From contig NZ_JACXJG010000007.1 in assembly GCF_014904065.1 (NCBI RefSeq), forward strand, positions 46,280-51,518: 5,239 bases of DNA, read 5' to 3'. The stretch's first letter is position 1. Every line of letters starts with the position of its first letter. A program made the translations under genes and the position numbers. This DNA is from Gulosibacter sediminis. GTDB lineage: Bacteria; Actinomycetota; Actinomycetes; Actinomycetales; Microbacteriaceae. Below the pieces are notes generated by a model. The model was not told the DNA's origin and ran no database searches. It saw only the letters and a program-made list of their open reading frames with translations. Positions 1 through 5,239 of the stretch are shown piece after piece.

Positions 1-1
1 G

Positions 2-1456
2 CTCTCGGCCGACCCGTGGCTGAGTCACGACTACGGCTTCGCGCTCTCGACCGCGGCGACGGCGGGCCTGCTGCTCGGCACGGGGCCGCTCGCTGGGTGG
101 CTCTCGCGGTGGCTACCGCCGCCGATCGCCCTGCTCATCGCGGTGCCGCTCGTCGCGCAGCTCGCGTGCCAGCCCATCCTGCTGTTGCTCGAGCCGAGCC
201 TGCCGCTCTACGGCGTCGTCGCGAACCTGCTCGCCGCCCCGGCGGCGCCGCTCGCGACGATCGTCGGCCTCGTCGCGTGCCTCGTCGGGCTCGTGCTGCC
301 GCCGCTCGGGGTCGCGCTCGCGTGGGTGAGTTGGCTACCCGCGCAGTGGATCGGGCTCATCGCCGAAACGGTGACGGTGCTGCCGGCGGCGTCGGTGCCG
401 TGGCTCGGGGGAGGGGTGGGCGCGCTCGCCTTCATGTGCACCTGCGTCGGCGTCGTCATCGTCGTGCGGCGCGGGAGGGGCGTGCGGTGGCGTCGACTGC
501 AGCGAGCGACGTCGGTCGTGCTCGTGGTGGCGCTGCTTGTGGTGGTCGCGGGAGCGGTCGGGCGTCTCGCGGTGCGCCTGCGCGACCTGCCCGAGACGTG
601 GCGGCTCGTCGCCTGCGACATCGGGCAGGGCGACGCGCTGCTCCTGCGCGCGGGCGACGCGATCGTGCTCGTCGACACTGGCGACGATCCGGCAGCGCTC
701 GCGGCCTGCCTCGACGAGTTCGGAGTCACGCGGCTCGACGTGCTGCTCGTGAGCCACTTCGACCGCGACCACGTCGGCGCCGCGGGCGAGCTGTCGGTGC
801 CCGTCGGCGAGGTGTGGCTGCCCGACACCGAGGAGGCGCGGGGCGAATCGCTCACCGTGCGGCTCGAGGCCGCGGACATCCCGGTGCGTTTCGTCGGCGC
901 CGGCGACACGCTCGCGCTCGGGGATGTCGTGGTCACGGCACTCGGCCCGCGCCGCGGCGACGGGGGAGCGCCGTCGACGCTCGAGGGCAACGACTCAAGC
1001 CTCGTGGTGCGGGTCGACCCGGCCGAGAGCTGCCGCGCGTCGTGCCTGCGCATCCTGTTTCTTGGCGACCTCGGTGAGGATGCGCAGGCGCAGCTCGACC
1101 TCGACCTCGTGCCGGTCGACGTCGTGAAGATGTCGCATCACGGCTCGAGCGACCAACTCGCCGAACTCTACGAGCGCACCGGGGCGCGGCTCGCGCTCAT
1201 CTCGGTCGGCGCCGACAACGGCTACGGGCACCCGACCGATGCCGCGCTGTCGCTGCTGCGCGCGGCGGGCATCCCGTGGCTGCGCACCGACGAGGCGGGC
1301 TCGATCGCGGTGTTCGAGGTCGACGGGGTCGTCAGCGCGTGGACGGCTCGCCGCGCCACACCCCGGTCTCCACGATGTCGCGGACCATGCGGGTGGATGT
1401 TCAGGAAGCCACAGCGCCCGGCTAGCCTGAGACGCGAGAAAGTGAGGCGCCCATGA
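2..1456 (+). CDS. comEC: ComEC/Rec2 DNA-uptake channel protein, C-terminal part (5' end outside window)
   Basis: This is the inner-membrane channel for single-stranded DNA in natural transformation. The frame is open from nt 2, so about 484 residues are visible; family members are commonly 700-800 aa, so the N-terminal OB-like domain and first helices lie upstream. The visible part begins in the competence domain, with DPWLSHDYGFALS followed by hydrophobic segments at about nt 32-100, 119-195, 205-345, 410-470 and 515-575. A soluble MBL domain follows from about nt 599 (RLVACDIGQGDALLL). Its metal motif SHFDRDHVGA has His at 755, Asp at 761 and 767, and His at 770, which is the HxDxDH form usual in ComEC. 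Also present are GNDSSLVVRV, LFLGD (Asp at 1067), MSHHGS (His at 1136 and 1139) and YGHPTD (His at 1229). All expected ligands are present, so the nuclease-like domain looks intact. The conserved part ends near nt 1357. The last 32 codons are Arg/Pro-rich with atypical codon use and may not be native. The stop overlaps the next start (ATGA). Confidence 0.95.
   Translation, partial: LSADPWLSHDYGFALSTAATAGLLLGTGPLAGWLSRWLPPPIALLIAVPLVAQLACQPILLLLEPSLPLYGVVANLLAAPAAPLATIVGLVACLVGLVLPPLGVALAWVSWLPAQWIGLIAETVTVLPAASVPWLGGGVGALAFMCTCVGVVIVVRRGRGVRWRRLQRATSVVLVVALLVVVAGAVGRLAVRLRDLPETWRLVACDIGQGDALLLRAGDAIVLVDTGDDPAALAACLDEFGVTRLDVLLVSHFDRDHVGAAGELSVPVGEVWLPDTEEARGESLTVRLEAADIPVRFVGAGDTLALGDVVVTALGPRRGDGGAPSTLEGNDSSLVVRVDPAESCRASCLRILFLGDLGEDAQAQLDLDLVPVDVVKMSHHGSSDQLAELYERTGARLALISVGADNGYGHPTDAALSLLRAAGIPWLRTDEAGSIAVFEVDGVVSAWTARRATPRSPRCRGPCGWMFRKPQRPASLRREKVRRP
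1400..1428 (+). promoter_or_regulatory. Putative promoter of the amidohydrolase gene, inside the comEC tail
   Basis: A TAGCCT hexamer at 1423-1428 fits the actinobacterial TANNNT -10 consensus. A weak -35-like TTCAGG lies at 1400-1405, giving a 17-nt spacer. Transcription would start near 1435, leaving a leader of about 18 nt before the ATG at 1453. The surrounding DNA lacks the third-position G/C pattern of the genes on either side, as expected for a promoter region. The -35 match is poor, so this rests mainly on the -10 box and its position. Confidence 0.45.
1441..1447 (+). promoter_or_regulatory. Shine-Dalgarno site of the amidohydrolase gene
   Basis: AGTGAGG lies 5 nt before the ATG at 1453 and is a moderate match to AGGAGG. 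It supports that start and shows the gene can be translated independently, although the ATGA overlap with comEC would also allow coupling. Confidence 0.55.
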
Positions 1457-3033
1457 CCACGACGCTGTTCCGCCATCCACGCATCCACACCCTGGCCGCC
1501 GAGGCGCCCATCGACGGCGCGATCGTCGCCCGCGACGGGCGCATCGTGTTCGTCGGTGAGGCGGATGCGGCGCGTGAGTTCGCGGGGCCCGACGCCGACG
1601 TCGTGGAGCTGCCGGGCGCCGCGGTGCTGCCCGCCTTCCACGACGCGCACATCCACTCCGGCGCGCGCGTGCTCGAGCGGCTCGGGCCTGACCTGCGCGA
1701 CACCGAGTCGTACGCCGAGACCCTCGAGCTCCTGCGAGAGTGGGCGGAGGAACATCCGGGTGACGCCTGGGTCATGGGCGGCGCGTGGAACGCGAACCCG
1801 TGGAACGACGGCGCACCCGACCGCCGCGACCTCGACGAAATCTTCGGCGCGCGGCCGGTACTGCTGAGCACGATCGACGGCCATGCCGTGTGGGCGAACA
1901 CCGCCGCGCTTGAGCTCGCCGGCGTGACCGACGCCACGGCCGACCCTGACGGCGGCCGCATCGTGCGCGACGACGCGGGCCGCGCGACGGGCCTGCTGCT
2001 CGAGGGTGCCGCTGACCTTGTCGGCGAGCACATCGCCAGCGTGACGCCCGGGCAGCTTGCCGACCTGCTCGACGAGCAGCAGGCCGAGCTGCTCGCGATG
2101 GGCCTCGTGCAGCTCACCGACATCGACGATCTCGAGGTGGGCGACGCGTACCTGCAACTGCAGCGCGAGGGGCGCCTGCGCATCCGCGTGCACAAGATGC
2201 TCCGCGACGCGGAACTCGAGGGCGCGATCGCCGACGGCTGGCGCAGCTACGACGGCGACGAACGGCTCACCCGCGGCGCGGTGAAGCTGTTTTCGGACGG
2301 CGCGCTCGGCCCGCACACCGCCCACCTCCACGAGGACTTCGAGGGTGAGCCCGGCAACTCCGGCATCGCCGTGACCGACGACGCCGAACTGCGCGCGCTG
2401 ACCCGGCGCGCGGTCGACGCCGGCATCGCCGTCGCGGTGCACGCGATCGGCGACCGCGCGAACACCCGCGTGCTCGACGTATTCGAGGAGGTCGCGGATG
2501 CGGCGCGGGCCGCCGGCCTGCGCCTGCGGCTCGAGCACGCGCAGCACCTCAAGCCGCGCGACATTGACCGCATCGCCAGGCTCGGGGTGGTCGCGTCGAT
2601 GCAGCCGACGCACTGCACCACCGACTATCCGCTCAGCGTGCAGCTGCTCGGCGGTCGCGCGACGCAGCACTATCCGTGGCGCAGCCTGCTCGACCGCGGC
2701 GTGACGCTCGCGTTCGGTTCGGATGCCCCGGTGGAGCCCGCGAACCCGTTCTTCGCGATTCACGCCGCGGTCACGCGACAGCGTCGCGACGGCGAGCCCG
2801 CCGGAGGCCGCGAGCCCGAGGAGCGCATCTCGGTGCGAGAGGCGCTGCTCGCGCATTCGCTCGGCAGCGCATTCGCTGCCGGACTCGAGCACGAAACCGG
2901 CACACTCGAGGTGGGCAAGTTCTGTGACTTCATCGCCGTCGACGCCGACCCATTCGACGCCGACCCGTCGACCCTCTGGCGCACGCAGGTCGAGGCAACC
3001 ATCGTCGCGGGCGAGGTCGCCTTCCGCCGCTGA
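1453..3033 (+). CDS. YtcJ-like metal-dependent amidohydrolase (Amidohydro_3 family)
   Basis: This 526-aa protein has the usual length and layout of the YtcJ/N-substituted formamide deformylase group. These are cytoplasmic TIM-barrel hydrolases acting on amide, formamide or related C-N bonds; the substrate cannot be read from sequence. A small beta-sandwich N-terminus leads to the metal motif AFHDAHIHSG (His66, His68). Next come IDGHAVWAN (141-149, His144), VKLFSDGALG (277-286, Lys278 and Asp282), VAVHAIGDRAN (327-337, His330), RLEHAQHL (359-366, His362) and LAFGSDAPVEPANPF (419-433, Asp424, the expected catalytic or metal Asp). The C-terminal sandwich strand GTLEVGKFCDFIAVDADPF (483-501) closes the composite domain. 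No signal peptide is seen. The ATG at 1453 is supported by AGTGAGG 5 nt upstream and a start matching the family (TTTLFRHPRIHTL). It overlaps the comEC stop by 4 nt and converges with the oxidoreductase, 8 bp downstream. NfdA-like, aryl-formamide or simple dipeptide-like substrates are possible, but the choice is open. Confidence 0.93.
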   Translation: MTTTLFRHPRIHTLAAEAPIDGAIVARDGRIVFVGEADAAREFAGPDADVVELPGAAVLPAFHDAHIHSGARVLERLGPDLRDTESYAETLELLREWAEEHPGDAWVMGGAWNANPWNDGAPDRRDLDEIFGARPVLLSTIDGHAVWANTAALELAGVTDATADPDGGRIVRDDAGRATGLLLEGAADLVGEHIASVTPGQLADLLDEQQAELLAMGLVQLTDIDDLEVGDAYLQLQREGRLRIRVHKMLRDAELEGAIADGWRSYDGDERLTRGAVKLFSDGALGPHTAHLHEDFEGEPGNSGIAVTDDAELRALTRRAVDAGIAVAVHAIGDRANTRVLDVFEEVADAARAAGLRLRLEHAQHLKPRDIDRIARLGVVASMQPTHCTTDYPLSVQLLGGRATQHYPWRSLLDRGVTLAFGSDAPVEPANPFFAIHAAVTRQRRDGEPAGGREPEERISVREALLAHSLGSAFAAGLEHETGTLEVGKFCDFIAVDADPFDADPSTLWRTQVEATIVAGEVAFRR

Positions 3034-3041
3034 CAGGCCGG

Positions 3042-4430
3042 CTACGGCAGGGGGATCGCGCCGCGCAGCGTTGCCAGATCGTCAACGGGCTCGGATGCGG
3101 TGCGCTCGACGAGCTCGCGGGCGAGCTTCACCGAGTCCCACACGTTCCAGAGCAGCACACCGCGCACGTGGCCCGCGTCATCGACGTAGTAGACCACGCC
3201 GGTTGTGAGGTCGGGGGAGCCGTCGTCGCCGGTCGCATAGTCCTCGACCACGGTATGGCGGGTGTCGAGCTCGCCGACGGCCTCGTAGCCGTAGTCGTAC
3301 ATGTCCGACCAGAAGAACGGGGTGGTGCGGTACGGCTTGCCCGCGCCCGCCATGTTGCGGCCGGCGAGCTTGCCCTGGGTCTCGGCGGCGTTGGCGTGCT
3401 CGACCCGGCGCTCACCGAGCCGGGCATCGGGGTAGCGGGCGGCGTCGCCGGCCGCGAAGACGTCGGCCGCGGATGCGCGCAGCTGCTCGTCGACGATGAT
3501 GCCGTCGTGCACCGTGAGCCCGGCCGCTTCGGCGAGCGAGGTGCGCGGGGTCACGCCGACGCCGACCACGACGGCATCGGCCGGGAGCTCGGAGCCGTCC
3601 TCGAGCGCGACGGTGACGCCGTCATCCGTCTCGCGCACGCCCTTGAGTCGCCCGGTGATGACCTCGGCGTCGTGCTTGCCGTACTCGGCGGTGACCGCCT
3701 CGGCGAGCGCGGCGGGAAGCTGGTGCGCGAGCGCCGGCACGACACTCGCGACGAGCGTGACACGCACGTCGTTCACCGAGAGGACGGCCGCGACCTCGCT
3801 GCCCACGAAGCCGCCGCCGACCACGACGATGTGGGCGCCCGGCGCCGCGAGCTCGCGCAGGCGCCGGTAGTCGCTCACGGTGCGGTACTCGATCACGCGC
3901 GGTCCGGGCTCGATGCCGTCGACCACGCGCGGCTCGGCGCCCGTTGCGAGCAGCAGCGTGCCGTAGCCGACGCGGCGGCCATCGGCGAGCTCGATCTCGT
4001 GCGCCTCCGGGTGGATTGCCGCGACCTCGACGCCGAGGTGGATGCGCGTGCCCGCGTCGGGCGCCGACTCCGAGCCCTCGGCGCCCGAGATCATGAGCGA
4101 GGCCTCGAGCGTCGCGTCGGCGTCAACCCAGAGCGTCTTCGAGAGGTCGGGACGATAGATGGGCGCCGCGACATCGGCCCCGAACATGCCGATCGTCGTG
4201 TCGGGCGATTCCGCCCGGATGCCCGCAATGGCCGAGGCGCCCGCCATGCCGGCGCCGACAATGACGTGGTCGTAGCGCGCGGCAACCTCGTCGGTGTGGA
4301 CACCTATCGCGGTCGCGTCGAGGCGCGAGGCCACGCTGTCGCCTGACGCTGCATCGGCGGACCGAGCGTCCGGCGCACCCGCTGCGCCTGCGCTATCGAA
4401 GTCTGCTGCGGTGCTTGCTTGCTCGGTCAT
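3042..4430 (-). CDS. FAD/NAD(P)-dependent oxidoreductase, ferredoxin-reductase/AIF-like type
   Basis: This 462-aa two-dinucleotide-fold flavoprotein would carry electrons from NAD(P)H to a ferredoxin, quinone or other acceptor. From the ATG at 4430: residues 1-52 are an Ala/Ser/Asp-rich, probably disordered extension. The FAD fold starts with HVIVGAGMAGASA (55-67; GxGxxG at 59-64). PIYRPDLSKTLW (90-101) matches the PPYxRPxLSK motif of this reductase class. ATGAEPR (162-168) follows. The NAD(P) fold has IVVVGGGFVGSEVA (201-214), and ADVFAAGDAARYPD (322-335) is the second FAD-binding motif. The C-terminal TPFFWSDMYDYGYEAVGE (370-387) and VRGVLLWNVWDSVKLA (422-437) are typical of AIF-like C-terminal domains. 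I chose the ATG at 4430 because AAGGGAG lies 4 nt upstream; an in-frame GTG at 4457 has no such site. No ferredoxin, Rieske or P450 gene is visible beside it, so the partner is unknown. It converges with the amidohydrolase and is probably transcribed from its own promoter in the gap upstream. Confidence 0.93.
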   Translation of the reverse strand: MTEQASTAADFDSAGAAGAPDARSADAASGDSVASRLDATAIGVHTDEVAARYDHVIVGAGMAGASAIAGIRAESPDTTIGMFGADVAAPIYRPDLSKTLWVDADATLEASLMISGAEGSESAPDAGTRIHLGVEVAAIHPEAHEIELADGRRVGYGTLLLATGAEPRVVDGIEPGPRVIEYRTVSDYRRLRELAAPGAHIVVVGGGFVGSEVAAVLSVNDVRVTLVASVVPALAHQLPAALAEAVTAEYGKHDAEVITGRLKGVRETDDGVTVALEDGSELPADAVVVGVGVTPRTSLAEAAGLTVHDGIIVDEQLRASAADVFAAGDAARYPDARLGERRVEHANAAETQGKLAGRNMAGAGKPYRTTPFFWSDMYDYGYEAVGELDTRHTVVEDYATGDDGSPDLTTGVVYYVDDAGHVRGVLLWNVWDSVKLARELVERTASEPVDDLATLRGAIPLP

Positions 4431-4434
4431 GACG

Positions 4435-4441
4435 CTCCCTT
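4435..4441 (-). promoter_or_regulatory. Shine-Dalgarno site that sets the oxidoreductase start
   Basis: On the minus strand AAGGGAG stands 4 nt before the ATG at 4430. The spacing is slightly short but the match is good. No comparable site precedes the in-frame GTG at 4457, so the shorter protein is preferred. Confidence 0.6.
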
Positions 4442-4465
4442 GTGCGAATCCCGTCACACCGGCGC

Positions 4466-4477
4466 CCGACGCGTCGG
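4466..4477. repeat. Perfect 12-bp palindrome (operator-like) in the oxidoreductase leader
   Basis: CCGACGCGTCGG is its own reverse complement over 12 bases; the symmetry stops at the next base on each side. It lies between the putative -10 box (4512-4517) and the ATG at 4430, where a repressor dimer could block transcription. An operator role is inference only. In GC-rich DNA short palindromes also arise by chance. Confidence 0.35.
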
Positions 4478-4511
4478 CGACGGAGCCGAACGAGCGGCCC
4501 CGCTACCCCGC

Positions 4512-4517
4512 ATCCTA
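4512..4517 (-). promoter_or_regulatory. Putative -10 box of the oxidoreductase promoter
   Basis: On the minus strand TAGGAT fits the actinobacterial TANNNT -10 consensus and is one of the few A/T-containing hexamers in the gap. It would give a leader of about 75 nt. No clear -35 hexamer is visible 16-18 nt upstream, so the promoter would be activator-dependent or of extended -10 type, or the call is wrong. Confidence 0.4.
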
Positions 4518-4560
4518 GGCAGGCGGGCCCGACCGGCCCTGGACGCGCATCCGGCCCATG

Positions 4561-4623
4561 GGCGTCGCGTTGGGCCCCAAACCGCGACCGAAATCGGCCG
4601 AAAACGGGCCCAAACGCAACGCC
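4561..4623. repeat. Long imperfect inverted repeat (stem-loop) between the HMG-CoA-lyase-like and oxidoreductase genes
   Basis: The left arm at 4561-4577 (GGCGTCGCGTTGGGCCC) pairs with the right arm at 4606-4623 (GGGCCCAAACGCAACGCC) with one mismatch and one single-base bulge. The 28-nt loop contains a smaller hairpin, CCGA-AA-TCGG, at 4588-4597. The structure begins 24 bp past the stop of the minus-strand lyase gene. It is therefore placed to act as its transcription terminator, or to protect the mRNA 3' end. There is no U-tract on the minus-strand side; factor-independent stems without strong U-tracts are reported in actinobacteria. The left arm also overlaps a 10-bp palindrome, GCCCATGGGC (4554-4563). 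Confidence 0.55.
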
Positions 4624-4647
4624 GACGAGTGCGGAGTGTCAGTGCGG

Positions 4648-5239
4648 CTAGCGAAGTGTCCAGGGGAAGGCTTGCGCCTTCTCGCTGAGCGCGCCGCCGA
4701 GCACCCGCGCGCGGTCGCCCTCGCCGAGCGTCGACGTGATCTCCTGCCCGAGTCCGACGAGCGTCGCAAACGACTCGGGCGTCGCCCACGAAGGCCGCAG
4801 ACCGAACGCGAGGTCCTCAGTCGCGGTGTTGCCCGACGCGCCGGGCGCGAACGGGCAGCCGCCGAGGCCGCCGAGCGCCCCATCCAGCGTCACCGCGCCA
4901 GCCTCGACCGCCGCCAACGAGTTCGCGACCCCGAGCCCCCACGTGTCGTGCCCGTGAAACACGACCGGCAGCCCGCGTCGCTCGACCGCGAGCGCCACTC
5001 GCCGCCGCACCTCGGCGGGGTCGGCTTGCCCGAGCGTGTCGGCGATCACGACGTGGGTCGCGCCCTCGGTGCGCGCATCGCCGAGAATCCACTCGAGCCG
5101 CTCGATCGGCACGACGCCCTCGAACGGGCACGTGAACGAGGTCGCGATGCAGAGCTGCACCTGGCCGTCCGGGCCGGCGGCGGCAATCGCCTCCGGCATC
5201 GCGGCGAGCGACGTCTCGGTGTCGCGGCCGATGTTCGCG
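4648..5239 (-). CDS. Hydroxymethylglutaryl-CoA lyase-like enzyme (DRE-TIM metallolyase), C-terminal part; 5' end outside window
   Basis: About 197 residues are visible, frame open to the window edge, beginning NIGRDTETSLAAMPE; family members are about 300 aa. HMG-CoA lyase cleaves 3-hydroxy-3-methylglutaryl-CoA to acetyl-CoA and acetoacetate, the last step of leucine breakdown; relatives cleave other 3-hydroxyacyl-CoA esters. Counting from the Met encoded at 5199: TSFTCPFEG (20-28), VVIADTLGQADP (50-61, Asp54) and VFHGHDTWGLGVANSLAA (80-97) with metal ligands His82 and His84. GALGGLGGCPFAPGASGNTA (108-127) follows and covers the family signature, with catalytic Cys115 (codon 4855-4857) and metal-ligand Asn124. 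ATEDLAFGL then leads to a helical C-terminus ending PWTLR. All active-site residues expected in this portion are present. The N-terminal DxxR metal motif is off-window, so substrate class cannot be tested. The internal ATG at 5199 is not the start, because conserved residues continue upstream. Homologues often sit beside a CaiB-type CoA transferase or acyl-CoA dehydrogenase, which would lie upstream of this gene (beyond 5239) if present. Confidence 0.9.
   Translation of the reverse strand, partial: ANIGRDTETSLAAMPEAIAAAGPDGQVQLCIATSFTCPFEGVVPIERLEWILGDARTEGATHVVIADTLGQADPAEVRRRVALAVERRGLPVVFHGHDTWGLGVANSLAAVEAGAVTLDGALGGLGGCPFAPGASGNTATEDLAFGLRPSWATPESFATLVGLGQEITSTLGEGDRARVLGGALSEKAQAFPWTLR

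Noticed and set aside
16..1077. Overlapping plus-strand frame and a minus-strand frame (208-1053) across comEC
   Set aside because: Both translate to low-complexity Arg/Ala or Ser/Thr/Pro-rich sequence. The comEC frame carries membrane segments and the full MBL motif set.
1332..1388. Short minus-strand frame of about 18 codons (MVRDIVETGVWRGEPSTR) with all G/C third positions
   Set aside because: It has no Shine-Dalgarno site, a stop just upstream, and shares its third positions with the competing plus-strand frame, so the codon signal does not identify the strand. It might be a relic, but nothing supports a gene.
1222..2892. Long open frame of 556 codons on the minus strand, antisense to the amidohydrolase
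   Set aside because: It is the mirror of a G/C third-position coding frame, which removes stops on the opposite strand. Its translation is Arg/His/Ala/Gly-rich with no recognisable motif, while the plus-strand frame has every amidohydrolase motif.
3031..3044. Possible terminator between the convergent amidohydrolase and oxidoreductase genes
   Set aside because: Only 8 bp separate the stops, and I could find no convincing hairpin or T-tract there.
3168..4346. Open frame of 392 codons on the plus strand, antisense to the oxidoreductase
   Set aside because: Same GC-driven shadow effect. It is Arg/Ala/Gly/His-rich with no domain, whereas the minus-strand frame has both dinucleotide-binding folds intact.
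4628..4647. Direct repeat AGTGCGG (4628-4634 and 4641-4647) just past the lyase stop
   Set aside because: Two copies of a 7-mer spaced 13 nt apart are too few and too short to call a repeat array or binding site.
4431..4647. Small open frames in the intergenic gap, on both strands
   Set aside because: They run into the flanking genes in wrong frames, lack Shine-Dalgarno sites and encode Arg/Pro/Ala-rich sequence. The stem-loop and promoter-like elements explain the gap better.

Overview
The window looks like a piece of chromosome from a high-GC actinobacterium, most likely a member of Microbacteriaceae. This rests on very high G+C, near-exclusive G/C third codon positions in the genes, TANNNT-type -10 boxes, and a marked preference for GGATGC over GGACGC. 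The family assignment is inference, because no rRNA or other phylogenetic marker is present. I see no mobile element, CRISPR array, tRNA, rRNA or phage gene.

Layout: (1) nt 2-1456, plus strand: the 3' two-thirds of comEC, encoding the inner-membrane DNA-uptake channel fused to a metallo-beta-lactamase (MBL) domain. (2) nt 1453-3033, plus strand: a complete YtcJ-type amidohydrolase that overlaps the comEC stop by ATGA and has its own promoter-like sequence and Shine-Dalgarno site inside the comEC tail. (3) nt 3042-4430, minus strand: a complete FAD/NAD(P)-dependent oxidoreductase of the ferredoxin-reductase/AIF-like type, convergent with the amidohydrolase and only 8 bp away. (4) nt 4431-4647: a 217-bp gap with a putative promoter, a 12-bp palindrome and a long imperfect inverted repeat. 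(5) nt 4648-5239, minus strand: the 3' part of an HMG-CoA-lyase-like DRE-TIM metallolyase, cut by the window edge.

The four genes do not form one evident pathway: DNA uptake, hydrolysis of an unknown amide, flavin redox chemistry and acyl-CoA cleavage. I found no convincing new multi-gene system. The points most worth checking are the comEC 3' end, where codon use breaks down and suggests stop loss or a frameshift; the two dyads in the 4431-4647 gap; the strong GGATGC versus GGACGC skew; and the disordered N-terminal extension on the oxidoreductase.
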